Origin: Ciona intestinalis
Lineage: Eukaryota; Chordata; Ascidiacea; Phlebobranchia; Cionidae
Direction: 5' to 3'
Length of the DNA: 64,000 nucleotides
Assembly: GCF_000224145.3 (NCBI RefSeq)
Contig: NC_020175.2
Location: forward strand, 669,948 to 733,947
Of this stretch, positions 44,659-56,557 are shown piece after piece. The position numbers were made by a program, and so were the translations under genes. Positions within the stretch are counted from its first letter, which is position 1. The number at the start of each line of letters is the position of its first letter. The notes beneath the pieces are model-generated. The model had not been told where the DNA came from. It saw only the letters and a program-made list of their open reading frames with translations, and did not search any database.

Positions 44659-46341
44659 TCAAGAATAAGATAAAAGATTTATCTCATAGCATCCATCAAT
44701 GTCAAATCTTCCAAGTCTAACATTGGGAGTTGAGTCTTCTACTTTATCAGTTAACATCCACATCTGTTGGAGATGGAGGGAAAGATCTTCAGGATCAGGA
44801 AGACCACATAAACGAGCCTCATCTGATGGTTTGGAATCATTCTTGGATAACCCAATACATAGTTCATCTTGAGGACTTTTTAACCAACTGTAAAGTAAAT
44901 TATTTTATTATGGTTCAGTGTCTTTAGGCACGAGGTGTATGAAACAAAACACCTGTGTTATAAAGACTGTCACTTTTCTCGCCAGGCAGGAGGAGAAATT
45001 CATTATCATCTGGGCCCATGGAGATGTGGTTGCTACCTTTGGCCCATAGTTTAAGGTTTGAGATGTACAAAGTAACAAACATGGTAACTTGTAAGCAGGC
45101 ATAAGATGTGTGAAACACCCATGTTATAACAATTGTTACACCTACACAACAGAAAACAAATAATGTTATCTTACTGTGGGACAGCAGTCGAAGCTTCGGA
45201 TCTCAAGTTTGGTTTCTGAAAAACATAAATTTCTTCAAGGGAGAAAGTTTTCCAGTTAGGTGAAGGTTGGAATAGAATAAAACGCATGGCGCTAACATTG
45301 TGTGGCTTGCATTTGAAGTCAGCTGGTAGTAGTGTGTAGTAATCCTGTAACGAAAGGGAATGAGGCATAGGTAGGTAATACATCGGTCTGACAATGTGAC
45401 ATAAGAAACGAATATGTACTAGTTCTTAACAATTCAAACAAAATGATTGTGTATAAAATTGTACCTTTTAAAATAGTTTTAAAAGAAACTTAAATGCTTC
45501 AAACATATTGTAAGAACTAACTAGGATTAACAAAAAATATAAGTTTTGAACACACAATGCAATAATTACACTGCATTATTTGAAGATGCTGCATTTTTAC
45601 CCAGGTAACAGCACAACTGTTAAATACACTAAAATACGTACAACTGCATTGTACAACACACACAACCATTAAAATAATGTTGAACTTTTATAAACTACTT
45701 AAAAATAATTAATAAATGGTAAACCTGACTCCCAGTTTCACAGTGAGGATTTTTCATAAGTCGATGTTTATTTAAGAGGGTTTTCCATTTGAAGCTTTTA
45801 TGTCCATCACTAGTTTTCTCCTGCACCTTAGAAATGGAATCAAATTGAAATTAAAACTGTGTATTGTAAAGTAGTAATAAAGTAAAATGGGTCCTATTTT
45901 AAATAAATGTAAAACAGCATAGTATGAATGAGAGAATCACTGTAACATCATGTCACAGGTAATTTTAAATTTAAAAAAGTTATCACATATTACAAATTAT
46001 TTTTTTTTATTGTCACATTCGGCAGTAAACATAGAATATTTACAGAAATATATAATCGTAACCTTACTATAAAAGCATTGTTAATTGTTAAAAACTCTAA
46101 TTAGGAAATATGAGATATTACATGATTAGGGGATACCCCACACCGCCAATAATATAATATATCCTACTTTGATTTTAATATTGAGAAAAGCTGTGTAGTT
46201 GTTCACAAACGTAATCTTCCCAATATTGACGTTCCCATAGTTAGGAAACAAGACTTCAATGACAGCACAGCCACTGTGGAAGACGGTTTCCCCAATGCTT
46301 AAGAACTGAGGTTGTTTCACAGTGCAGCTTAATGGGTTCAT
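44659..46341 (-). CDS. NICN1: Nicolin 1 homologue, complete
   Basis: NICN1 is the small subunit (PGs5) of the neuronal tubulin polyglutamylase complex, which adds glutamate chains to tubulin tails. Exons on the minus strand: 46341-46168, 45826-45725 (start could be 45820 at a tandem acceptor), 45344-45175, 44887-44659; phases 0, 0, 2. Total 224 residues against 213 in mammals. Family blocks are clear: 'ITFVNNYTAFLNIKIK', 'NVSAMRFILFQPSPNW' followed by 'TFSLEEIYVF', and the C-terminus 'RLGRFDIDGCYEINLLSY'. The start ATG aligns with the family start. It begins 16 nt after the stop of the Cys-rich gene upstream on the same strand. SINE tail fragments sit in its third intron (44930-45150). Confidence 0.92.
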
Positions 46342-46357
46342 TATAATGTTGGGTGTT

Positions 46358-49300
46358 TCACTTCAAATTGATGGTAAAACAACAGCAAGCGATTTCGTCG
46401 CACTCTGGTTTATGGCAGTCAACCTCAGGGCATTGACAACCAGTACAAGATGGACAGGAAGGAAACTCACAAGTAGAAGGCTGAAGGAAAGATAAAAAAG
46501 CTTCATTTGGATGTTATTTTAACTAGACCTAGAAAATTCCGGGGCTTTTTAGCAAAAAAAAAACACGAATTTTACCACAAGAAGTTAACAATATTCATTC
46601 TGTAGGACTTATCACAATAGTTATTTTAATAGTGAAGGTTTATTGTATTTGCCACGCTATAGACTTTAAAGGTAATTTTAATAGGCCGAACTAAACTATA
46701 GCACTACAAGCAAAGGCCCAAGTTTTTTTTAAATGCAGAGAAGGCAATGGTAGTTAAACCTGCAATCCTGCCGAACAAATTTCAACTTTTAGTTATAATG
46801 CTTGCGGTGTAGAAAGTACCAGGGTAAGCCTGGTTTAGAGGTATTACTACAAGCCAGCATAATGAGATAGAGCAACTAATTCAGCTGTTGTTATAGTTAC
46901 ATTATAATGACTCTAAGTCTAAAGCATAAGCTTCATAACAGCTAACAGACTCTGCAAGAAATGAGTTATAAATGTACAGTTATAAAGCCTCTGTATATAA
47001 AACTAACTTGGTCCAGTGTTAAAACAAGCAAACGTAAAGCAATATGGACTAGAGTAGTATGTATAAGTTGCTGTCACTGTCGGGCATATTATTATATCTA
47101 ATAAAGCTTCTCTAGTAATTTACTTTGCTGACCAACACTTTGACACACTATTTATTAACCTGGCAAAAGTGAATTGTATTGGCTGTTGAAACATTGGTCA
47201 GCAAGGTAAGAAGAGGTCTCTATTAGACTTGATATATTAGTATGGTGTTGTTAGTAATGATGTTAAATCAAACAGAAGATATTAGGTTGAAGAAAGACAA
47301 CATCAAGCACAATGTTAGTTCACACTCAAATCTCTATGATGGCTACAAGCACAACAGTCATGCATGTCATGCAATTTACATGGCAACCTGTGGATCCTTA
47401 TCGTTGTATTTCGAAGCAGAGACAATTGATATGGTCACAGTCTGGGGACTGACAAGCACACGCACAGTGCACTGAACTGCAGCCCTGTTTGAATCATGGA
47501 AGGTATATTTCTCATGCACTTTCAATACACAGTTGGTATATTAGCCAGAGAAGACATGCGTTTAGCAACCATAGATGTGTTATGTATGGTCTCAATTTAG
47601 CAGGCATATATATACATGGTGCAACAACACTTGTTACGATTTTGGGTGTTAAATTTTTTCACATCGGACAAGATTAAAAATCAATTATATAGAACACAAG
47701 TAAAATAATTTGAAATCAAATTAAAAATACAGGCAACACTACATAAATTAAACAGTTAAGTTAGACACATAGAACATAATCAGCCATAAAGTTTAAAAAT
47801 TTGACAGATTTTTTAAAAATATTTTTTTCACAAATATAATGAGCCATATAAAAAAGAAAAAGCAGATTCCTCAAAAAAAAGATCAAAAAACGAATTAAAA
47901 AAAAAAACATTGACAGATTTCTCACAAGTAACTTACCCCTGTGTCGTCACAACAATTACAATCAAAACAATCACCAGAACCACCTGAACAATCGCAACAA
48001 TCCACGCAGCTCTGGAATAATAGGATGTTTTAATTAAAGAATATATCCCTGTGTGGAGAGAGCATAATCACAATTTTCACATATGTAACTTTATGAGTTC
48101 CAAATTCATTTTTATGGCTACTAATTAACTTAGACAACCGATAGGAAATCACTGGGTTGGAGCCAAAAGGTGTCCTGCCAAAGTACATACACACCCAAAA
48201 CGGTAGCAGCATTGAGTCTAGAACCCATAACCTCTAAGTGAGGGAAAGGGTGCGAAACAGAACACTTACAAATGGTATACATAAGCGAATAAACATTTTT
48301 AACGTGCTGATAATTAACAGCATCTAACAAACATTAAATTTTTGAATTTATTTCCCCAACTTACCCTTCTTGGGCCACAGATAGCGTCACAACAAGATCT
48401 TAGGTCTGGTATGTTACAATTACAAAACTCAGCAACTGAGATCCAGCAATCGCAACAATCGTTCGGTTCGTCGGCTTTACCACAGCAGTAACAAGAAGTA
48501 CAAAAGCCTTGAGACTGGAATATACAACATATTACATTGACAAAGTTACAGCTGGATAAAAATCTCTTTGATACAGACTTCAGTAATGTTAGGGTTTCAC
48601 TTCAAATTTTTAAAAAGGACAAGGAATGGCATCATATGTTTTACATATATTTAAGTCTTCTTCCTATATTTTATCCTGTTGTTAGGAGTACATACCGGTA
48701 CAGACAAGGAGAGCTAAGTTTATGGAATTTTAAAGTCTAATGAAAAATAATTAACAGTAGTATTATAGTGACTTAATTTGATCAAATGTTGTTTTGGAAA
48801 TAAAACATAATAATATATTTATATTATAAATACATAATATTCAACTTATATTCTATATATATTTAGTATACAGTTACCTCCTCTATCTTATCTGAACACT
48901 TGACCTTTTCAACGACACTCTAAACACAATATGTAACACATCTCATGCCTGATATTCTGGCTCTTACTTAATTCCACTAAACTTTTTCCTTAACCATTAT
49001 AACACAAATACACAGCATTTCTTTACCAAAAAGTAAAAGCTCTCCGACCTATGCTAGTCCTAACACAACTTTGTATACAAACTTGGTTTCACTTTTAAAT
49101 TACAATGACTTAATTTTCTTCAAAAAATTGTCTTGTTGTATTTAATCTTAACCATGCTGATTAAACATATTCTGTTTAATTATGTAATATTTAAAAAAGC
49201 TGTTTTATTTATCAGCGTAATAAATTGCTCAATTCAATCTAATGGTCATATATTCTGTTTAAGTGTTGAACTAATCTTTACAAGCTCTAACCTGAACTGA

Positions 49301-49693
49301 TGAACCAACTGCATACAAACATGCAAGTCCACATAGATAGTGAGAAACACCTTCTCTACAACTTGTGTATTTCTCTTTACAATTGCTCTTTGAACAATTA
49401 ACATTGTGATATTATATAAACTCTTGTAGGCATATAAAAATACATCAAATAAAATCTTTTAGCAAATGTGCAGGAAGTTTTTTAAAATTCAACAGAAATA
49501 AAAATGATATATTACAATATTAATGTAATGCTAAAAAGCGTATAGTTAAAATAAACATACTTACCACTAAACACTGTCGTAATAGAATTATAATTGTAAC
49601 CAACACAAGATAAATGGCTGCAGCAATAACAATCCAAACTGAAGCACTGACTGGAGCAATCTGAGGTGCAGGTGTTGTGGGGAAAATTATAGG
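46358..49693 (-). CDS. Single-pass protein with I-mfa-like Cys-rich domain (5' end missing)
   Basis: Exons on the minus strand: 49693-49565, 48919-48878, 48514-48365, 48011-47937, 46480-46358, all phase 0 to phase 0. The first encodes a Pro-rich lead and a membrane helix 'SVWIVIAAAIYLVLVTIIIL'. The rest encode a region with about 35 Cys in 130 residues: 'FCTSCYCC', 'NDCCDCWISVAEFCNCN', 'SCVDCCDCSGGSGDCFDC', ending 'CDEIACCCFTINLK'. Spacing and the final Cys cluster resemble the I-mfa domain of MDFI/MDFIC, which binds bHLH factors and, more recently, Piezo channels. The likeness is by pattern, so the family call is tentative. The first exon has an in-frame stop just upstream, so at least one 5' exon with the start is missing, perhaps in the gap at 50301. 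Confidence 0.6.
46481..47936 (-). other. Last intron of the Cys-rich gene
   Basis: About 1.46 kb without recognisable exons; acceptor 'ctttccttcag' precedes the final exon. Low-complexity poly-A/T runs lie near 47820-47920. Short open frames (for example 47242-47475 on the plus strand) have no family features. Confidence 0.5.
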
Positions 49694-50300
49694 CTGAGGA
49701 AATATTTATAAATGTCATTCTAGAAACAGAAGAAATGTCATCTTTGTATAATATTAGGCAGTTTTGTGAGGTTTGTGGTCTGGTGTATGTTTCTTCTATG
49801 TTTGTGGTACAAAAGGTCATGTTACATTAAAATTAATTACTTAACACTTTAAATCAAATAACTATGAATATATCTTTTGGTGCTAGTGAAAATCCTCGCC
49901 CCACCTTATCTGCTAACCACTAACCCCTAACAATCAACCCCTACCACTAACATTTTCCAGCAGCTGGTAATCCTTTAGCTGGTGGCCACCTGAAATTTTG
50001 GTTTCAAAATGTTCCTTAGGTCTCACTGATACTCATTGTATAATTTTTTTTTGAAAAAACTCGGGCGTTCGTGTCGAAAATTAACTTTGAAAGTGCGCGA
50101 AATCGTGCTGCGTCACCGTATTTTCCACATCAGCCGTTATAAATTAAACCAAGGTTGGATTATTACGTCATAGAATGCGTATTGTTACGTTTGATTCCTA
50201 CGTTAAAACAGTGGGGAAAACAAGGCTATACCGTCTTATAACGTATGTAATATACCACTATTGTGACGTAACAGACCGCGATTGTGACGTAATAAATCGT
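49694..50300. other. Region upstream of the Cys-rich gene, up to the gap
   Basis: No convincing exon. On the minus strand an open frame crosses 49820-49694 and reads into the next exon in a different frame from the one that fits downstream. The stretch before the gap contains three 'tgacgtaa(t/c)a' repeats (50164-50295). The missing first exon may lie in the gap. Confidence 0.4.
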
Positions 50301-50800
50301 NNNNNNNNNNNNNNNNNNNNNNNNNNNNNNNNNNNNNNNNNNNNNNNNNNNNNNNNNNNNNNNNNNNNNNNNNNNNNNNNNNNNNNNNNNNNNNNNNNNN
50401 NNNNNNNNNNNNNNNNNNNNNNNNNNNNNNNNNNNNNNNNNNNNNNNNNNNNNNNNNNNNNNNNNNNNNNNNNNNNNNNNNNNNNNNNNNNNNNNNNNNN
50501 NNNNNNNNNNNNNNNNNNNNNNNNNNNNNNNNNNNNNNNNNNNNNNNNNNNNNNNNNNNNNNNNNNNNNNNNNNNNNNNNNNNNNNNNNNNNNNNNNNNN
50601 NNNNNNNNNNNNNNNNNNNNNNNNNNNNNNNNNNNNNNNNNNNNNNNNNNNNNNNNNNNNNNNNNNNNNNNNNNNNNNNNNNNNNNNNNNNNNNNNNNNN
50701 NNNNNNNNNNNNNNNNNNNNNNNNNNNNNNNNNNNNNNNNNNNNNNNNNNNNNNNNNNNNNNNNNNNNNNNNNNNNNNNNNNNNNNNNNNNNNNNNNNNN
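50301..50800. other. Assembly gap, 500 N
   Basis: Unknown bases. Further gaps are at 51921-52495 (575), 54298-54347 (50) and 55731-56557 (827). The round 500 and 50 are probably placeholders. By comparison with 57050-57152, the true missing piece at 51921-52495 may be only about 100 bp. Confidence 0.95.
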
Positions 50801-50804
50801 TATT

Positions 50805-50972
50805 TTTTTTGCTGAATTTGGACAACCCATATGACCACTGGGTTGGAGCAATTGCCGTTAAGTGTCTTGCCTAAGGACACATACGCCCACAATGGTACAG
50901 CGACGAGCCTTTTGAACCCATTACCTCTGCGCTACAGGCAGGCGCGCTAACCACTACGCCATGGGGCCGGTA
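50805..50972 (-). repeat. tRNA-derived SINE, head and body
   Basis: On the minus strand: 'GGCCCCATGGCGTAGTGG', 'TTAGCGCGCCTGCC' (A-box region), then 'GGTAATGGGTTCAAAAGG' (B-box-like), the body 'GGCAAGACACTTAACGGC' and a short A/T-rich end against the gap. The head reads like a tRNA gene that has lost its fold, which is typical of SINE heads. Confidence 0.75.
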
Positions 50973-51045
50973 TTTAATAAAGTGCGTTTAGCAGTTAACA
51001 CCAAAATATATCATACTTTCAGATTTCATGGATAACGTGACAAGA

Positions 51046-51237
51046 TAATACTCGGTGAGGGAAAGATGGACACCTTTGAACTCTATTTTCTCGTTTAATT
51101 GTAAACAAATAACATTCAAAGAATTATAAAACTAAATCCTCACGATTGCCATAGGCCGTTGTTAATTGTTTAAAACACGATCAGGATATTTAGATAGTAT
51201 GTGCTAAAAGTGCCCCATCTCCCCCACCCTAGTATAT
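51046..51237. mobile_element. Short inverted-repeat element (MITE), main family
   Basis: Ends 'ctcggtgagggaaagatgg' and 'catctcccccaccctagta'; family interior 'gttaattgtttaaaacacg' present. Confidence 0.7.
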
Positions 51238-51420
51238 CTGATATTTTGATCGTTTTTTTACCAATTAACAACACTCTTTTAGAATCAGGAATACACGGTA
51301 ATATAACTAGGTAAATATTCTTTGTTTACTATATATTAAATGGGAGCATAATAAAAGAAAATGAAAGTATGGGCTATCTTGCCCCAGACTACAATATAAA
51401 ATAACCAAATTTAAAAATAC

Positions 51421-54106
51421 CTTATTCATTTTAATTCTTTTCATGGTGTAAAGGAGATACCCGGTCATCATACCGATGACATATACCCCTATCCTGCACC
51501 AAGGGGTGGTGTATGTGTCGGTCTTGTAACGATCAGCATAAGTTACTTCGGCCGATGTGTTTACCATAAACCGTCCAAATCTGTGTGGTAAAGAGAATCT
51601 CAGTTTGTTGGTTGTCGTACTTTTATTGCGTCTGTGTTCAACCTCGGAAAAAGTAAAGATGTGTCATATAAGCATGTTAATACCTGTATAGTAGGGTGGG
51701 AAGACATGGGACACATTTTTATTCTATTTTCTCGTCCCATTTGGTAGTAAACAAAGAACGTTGAAAGAATTATATGAGTTAATTGTTTAAAACACAATCA
51801 AGATATATATGGATACTATATGCTAAAGGTGTTTCGTCTTCCCCACCCTACTATACATGTGTATATGGGTCTTTATTAGTACAAGCGATGTACTTTGTTT
51901 GTTCCTATTGAAAGTTTTGGNNNNNNNNNNNNNNNNNNNNNNNNNNNNNNNNNNNNNNNNNNNNNNNNNNNNNNNNNNNNNNNNNNNNNNNNNNNNNNNN
52001 NNNNNNNNNNNNNNNNNNNNNNNNNNNNNNNNNNNNNNNNNNNNNNNNNNNNNNNNNNNNNNNNNNNNNNNNNNNNNNNNNNNNNNNNNNNNNNNNNNNN
52101 NNNNNNNNNNNNNNNNNNNNNNNNNNNNNNNNNNNNNNNNNNNNNNNNNNNNNNNNNNNNNNNNNNNNNNNNNNNNNNNNNNNNNNNNNNNNNNNNNNNN
52201 NNNNNNNNNNNNNNNNNNNNNNNNNNNNNNNNNNNNNNNNNNNNNNNNNNNNNNNNNNNNNNNNNNNNNNNNNNNNNNNNNNNNNNNNNNNNNNNNNNNN
52301 NNNNNNNNNNNNNNNNNNNNNNNNNNNNNNNNNNNNNNNNNNNNNNNNNNNNNNNNNNNNNNNNNNNNNNNNNNNNNNNNNNNNNNNNNNNNNNNNNNNN
52401 NNNNNNNNNNNNNNNNNNNNNNNNNNNNNNNNNNNNNNNNNNNNNNNNNNNNNNNNNNNNNNNNNNNNNNNNNNNNNNNNNNNNNNNNNNNNNNNCAAGT
52501 ATCACAACATACATTGACATGTATAGGTAACGCCAATTGGTGTCGGTTGTAAGTTTGTTTCCTTTGACAGGACGCCAGTTATTAAAGTGCTTCCGATAAG
52601 TAGGACCATCATAACCAAAAACCCGAACGTTTTAGATCTACAGGAAAGCGTAAAAATAAAGTTATATTTATTTTAAAATTTTAGGGCTGGGGTGAGCTTA
52701 TAGTCTATTTCTTCGAATTTGAGTATGCAGGCGAGTTTTATGAGTTCACATTATTTCTAAAATACTGTTATAGGCCCTAATTAAGCGGCCTTCCATGTTA
52801 TGACGTAATGCTGAAGTAATATTAGTTCACCTGTACAGAAGAATTAGAATAAACGGAGAGAGAAGATAAAACTGCATGTCATTTGCCAAATACCAACTCC
52901 AACCAAAACATTGCTGCAAATGCAAGGTATATAGGCTGACTTAGATAAGTTGTAACATATCTTCTACAATAGAGATGTGAACTAAGCAACTCTAATATCA
53001 ATTAAGGTGATACAGTTTAACTCGTGGGTTTTAATTTACAGAATGGAATAAGGGGCATATACATCGAATTAAACCGAGCGTGACGGAACAAGGTCGGTCC
53101 GTACAATATAGAAGTCCTGTTTTATACACTTCGTGCCCCTTACTATAGTAATCACTTGGTGGGTGCACGGCCTACCAAAGATATGGCCTGATAATTCACA
53201 TCTTACGTTTTACCTTATAATTCAAACGTAAAATGTGAATTATCCTATAGTAGGCCGTATCTCTATATAGTAGGCCGTGGTATACGATTGTAGGCTAATT
53301 ATCTGCATATATACCTGGGCCTCGGCTGGGTAAAGGTTATTAAAGTAGAGAAGATTCGCAAACCAAACGTCTTTGCACGAGTTGTACATCACAGAAGCTA
53401 AGTCGTTCCAGTAAGGACCGTATCCGAAGAACTTGTATAGACTCATTGAGAACAGAAGAAGAAACGCGTATACTGGAGTCAGTCTAAAAGGTTTTAAAAG
53501 TAGTTCACCGTACTCAGTTACTAAGTGTATATTAGGAAATGAATGAATGACACCTCTTGGTTTTCGTTTGGCGGGGCAACGACAGTCGTTATAACACGGT
53601 TGTTCTGTTTCATACATCTCGAGCCCGCTTACGAGTTACCACTTATGCCACTGTGTCGGTATAGTTAATTTCTGGGCAGTTAAGTGGCGGTATATATCTC
53701 TTTCGTCTAACGTAGTTCTTGCTGTTTCCCGACTTTTATCCTAACTACTAAAATCATAATAGCTGTGACCTATCATTCGCTCTCTTGTCCTCTATGGTAG
53801 ACAATTTGAACAACACATATGAAGAGCACATATGAGATTTGGAGAAATAAACATTAAGTGTCTTGGCCAAGGACACATATATGGCCACAATGGTAGCATC
53901 ACAAAAGTTAATGTACCTGAGATAACGTTGCAAATACATTAGAGGAATATTAATCTTTCCATTTGAATTGTTTAGATGTTTAATGCCCAGATAAGCGACA
54001 AGTAAACCGCTCAAGAAAAAGAAACTGTCCACTGAAAATGTTCCGTTACTTAGCGCTTGGACCTCACCGTGTGCCTTGTAGTAATCGTTCGAATATACTG
54101 GGTTAT
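51421..54106 (-). CDS. NRF-6-like acyltransferase, five-exon cassette copy A
   Basis: Part of an acyltransferase-3 (OafA/NRF-6) multipass membrane protein; the nematode founder nrf-6 is needed for drug response and lipid transfer. Exons on the minus strand: 54106-53917 ('VDSFFFLSGLLVAYLGIKHL'), 53483-53315 ('LTPVYAFLLLFSMSLYKFF', ending 'WFANLLYFNNLYPAEAQ'), 52913-52831 ('GWSWYLANDMQFYLLSPFI', the family hallmark), 52637-52532 (a membrane helix 'FGFLVMMVLLIGSTLITGVL'), 51642-51421 ('TPWCRIGVYVIGMMTGYLL'). Phases 1/2, 2/0, 0/2, 2/0, 0/0, so the cassette is intact. It differs from copy B by a few substitutions (for example Asn/Ser, Leu/Ser, Ala/Val). The C-terminal exons of the family are not found; they may fall in the gap at 50301. 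Confidence 0.85.
51687..51857. mobile_element. Short inverted-repeat element (MITE) in copy A
   Basis: Ends 'tagtagggtgggaagacatg' and 'cgtcttccccaccctacta'. The same insertion is in copy B (56790-56988), where about 30 bp of the interior absent here is retained. So the element was present before the copies separated. Confidence 0.7.
53164..53281. repeat. Hairpin element in all three cassette copies
   Basis: 'GCACGGCCTAC' at the left is matched by 'GTAGGCCGTGG' at the right, and the centre is a longer inverted pair ('AATTCACATCTTACGTTTTA' against 'TAAAACGTTTG..' reading back as 'CAAACGTAAAATGTGAATT'). Copies lie at 55113-55231 and 57820-57938. In the middle copy, homology to the cassette ends right at this element. 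Confidence 0.65.
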
Positions 54107-54347
54107 CTGTAATAAAACACGGGTTTGTAAGTATTGTACTGTAAGGTAAGTATTGTATCCTGCTTCCACACCTAATACCTTATGTTTACTAAGCGTATTT
54201 CCCAAGGAACAACGTTCTTTTAAAGTGGTGAGGATACGGTTATGAAGTAACGAATGAAACTTGCTTTATCCTCGCATGGACGAAAAACGACGACAGTNNN
54301 NNNNNNNNNNNNNNNNNNNNNNNNNNNNNNNNNNNNNNNNNNNNNNN

Positions 54348-55240
54348 AAATACCGATTACAGTATAATCTATATACAAAGCTAATAACAAAGTTATATAC
54401 AGTTTAAACTCATATCCAGTAAACTTAAGTTGTAAGTTCAAGTATCACAACATACATTGACATGTATAAGTTAACGCCAATTGGTGTCGGTTGTAAGTTT
54501 GTTTCCTTTGACAGGACGCCAGTTATTAAAGTGCTTCCGATAAGTAGGACCATCATAACCAAAAACCCGAACGTTTTAGATCTACAGGAAAGCGTAAAAA
54601 TATAGTTATATTTATTTTAAAATGTTAGGGCTTGGGTGAGCTTATAGTCTATTTCTTCGAATTTGAGTATGCAGGCGAGTTTTATGAGTTCACATTAGTT
54701 CTAAAATACTGTTATAGGCCCTAATTAAGCGGCTTTCCATGTTATGACGTAATGCTGAAGTAATATTAGTTCACCTGTACAGAAGAATTAGAATAAACGG
54801 AGAGAGAAGATAAAACTGCATGTCATTTGCCAAATACCAACTCCAACCAAAACATTGCTGCAAATGCAAGGTATATAGGCTGACTTAGATAAGTTGTAAC
54901 ATATCTTCTACAATAGAGATGTGAACTAAGCAACTCTAATATCAATTAAGGTGATACAGTTTAACTCGTGGCCCGTGGGTTTAATTTACAGAATGGAATA
55001 AGGGGCATATACATCGAATTAAACCGAGCGTGACGGAACAAGGTCGGTCCGTACAATATGGAAGTCTGTTTTATACACTTCGTGCCCCTTACTATAGTAA
55101 TCACTTGGCGGGTGCACGGCCTACCAAAGATATGGCCTGATAATTCACATCTTACGTTTTACCTTATAATTCAAACGTAAAATGTGAATTATCCTATAGT
55201 AGGCCGTATCTCTATATAGTAGGCCGTGGTAATTAATCTG
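54348..55240 (-). pseudogene. Third, partial copy of the acyltransferase cassette
   Basis: Nearly identical to 57062-57940 of copy B. Contains only exons 54857-54775 ('YLANDMQFY' exon) and 54581-54476 (membrane-helix exon); the 190-, 169- and 222-nt exons are absent. The right side breaks off at the hairpin (55113-55231) and passes into an unrelated 600-bp transposable element; the left side is an assembly gap of 50 N. Alone it could not encode the enzyme, but its two exons keep phase 0/2 and 2/0. Confidence 0.75.
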
Positions 55241-55245
55241 CTTAT

Positions 55246-55730
55246 ATAGTAGGGTGGGGGAAGATGGGACACTTTGTCAGACGAAACTCTTTTTTAATTT
55301 TATTTTTACGGACCCCCATTTAATGATAATCAGGAAAATAAGGTTACAGAATTATTCGACAGTATTATCACGACTTTATAAAACGCCCGTCAAGGCTGAT
55401 TACTGTTTTTAAATATTAAAAAAATATGTAAAATAGAAACAGTATATTTTGAATAGGTAAAAAAATGCGAAATAGGAAGGTGCCACTTTTTAATGCTCGC
55501 TAAATCATAGTAAAGCCAATGATTTTTTTAGTTTGCGTGTGCAAACGATTAAACTAGTTTCATAGCTTCATAAAACAACCTTGAATATTTCGTACAGTTT
55601 GATTTTGTCTCATAAAACTAGTTTTCGTTTCGTAAAAAAAACACGGAGATATAAGCATGAAGAAAATAGGCAGGGGTCAATATGACTTTAATTTGAGGAT
55701 AAAACAACAACAAATATCATTTAACGTTCT
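55246..55730. mobile_element. Second copy of the ~615-bp inverted-repeat element, cut by a gap
   Basis: Starts 'tatagtagggtgggggaaga' and follows the interior of 41206-41822 closely ('acggacccccatttaatg', 'gaagaaaataggcagggg') until the gap at 55731. Small insertions and deletions separate the two copies. Confidence 0.7.
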
Positions 55731-56557
55731 NNNNNNNNNNNNNNNNNNNNNNNNNNNNNNNNNNNNNNNNNNNNNNNNNNNNNNNNNNNNNNNNNNNNNN
55801 NNNNNNNNNNNNNNNNNNNNNNNNNNNNNNNNNNNNNNNNNNNNNNNNNNNNNNNNNNNNNNNNNNNNNNNNNNNNNNNNNNNNNNNNNNNNNNNNNNNN
55901 NNNNNNNNNNNNNNNNNNNNNNNNNNNNNNNNNNNNNNNNNNNNNNNNNNNNNNNNNNNNNNNNNNNNNNNNNNNNNNNNNNNNNNNNNNNNNNNNNNNN
56001 NNNNNNNNNNNNNNNNNNNNNNNNNNNNNNNNNNNNNNNNNNNNNNNNNNNNNNNNNNNNNNNNNNNNNNNNNNNNNNNNNNNNNNNNNNNNNNNNNNNN
56101 NNNNNNNNNNNNNNNNNNNNNNNNNNNNNNNNNNNNNNNNNNNNNNNNNNNNNNNNNNNNNNNNNNNNNNNNNNNNNNNNNNNNNNNNNNNNNNNNNNNN
56201 NNNNNNNNNNNNNNNNNNNNNNNNNNNNNNNNNNNNNNNNNNNNNNNNNNNNNNNNNNNNNNNNNNNNNNNNNNNNNNNNNNNNNNNNNNNNNNNNNNNN
56301 NNNNNNNNNNNNNNNNNNNNNNNNNNNNNNNNNNNNNNNNNNNNNNNNNNNNNNNNNNNNNNNNNNNNNNNNNNNNNNNNNNNNNNNNNNNNNNNNNNNN
56401 NNNNNNNNNNNNNNNNNNNNNNNNNNNNNNNNNNNNNNNNNNNNNNNNNNNNNNNNNNNNNNNNNNNNNNNNNNNNNNNNNNNNNNNNNNNNNNNNNNNN
56501 NNNNNNNNNNNNNNNNNNNNNNNNNNNNNNNNNNNNNNNNNNNNNNNNNNNNNNNNN

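Noticed and set aside
49275..49320. Extra 17-nt exon of the Cys-rich gene between 49565 and 48919
   Set aside because: The flanking AG/GT pair exists, but its length would break the phase-0 chain that the other exons form without it.
50226..50892. Long open frames across 50301-50800, 51921-52495 and 55731-56557
   Set aside because: They consist almost entirely of unknown residues from assembly gaps.
50940..50972. True tRNA gene
   Set aside because: A- and B-box-like sequences are present, but the sequence does not fold into a full cloverleaf and continues into the SINE body shared with other copies.
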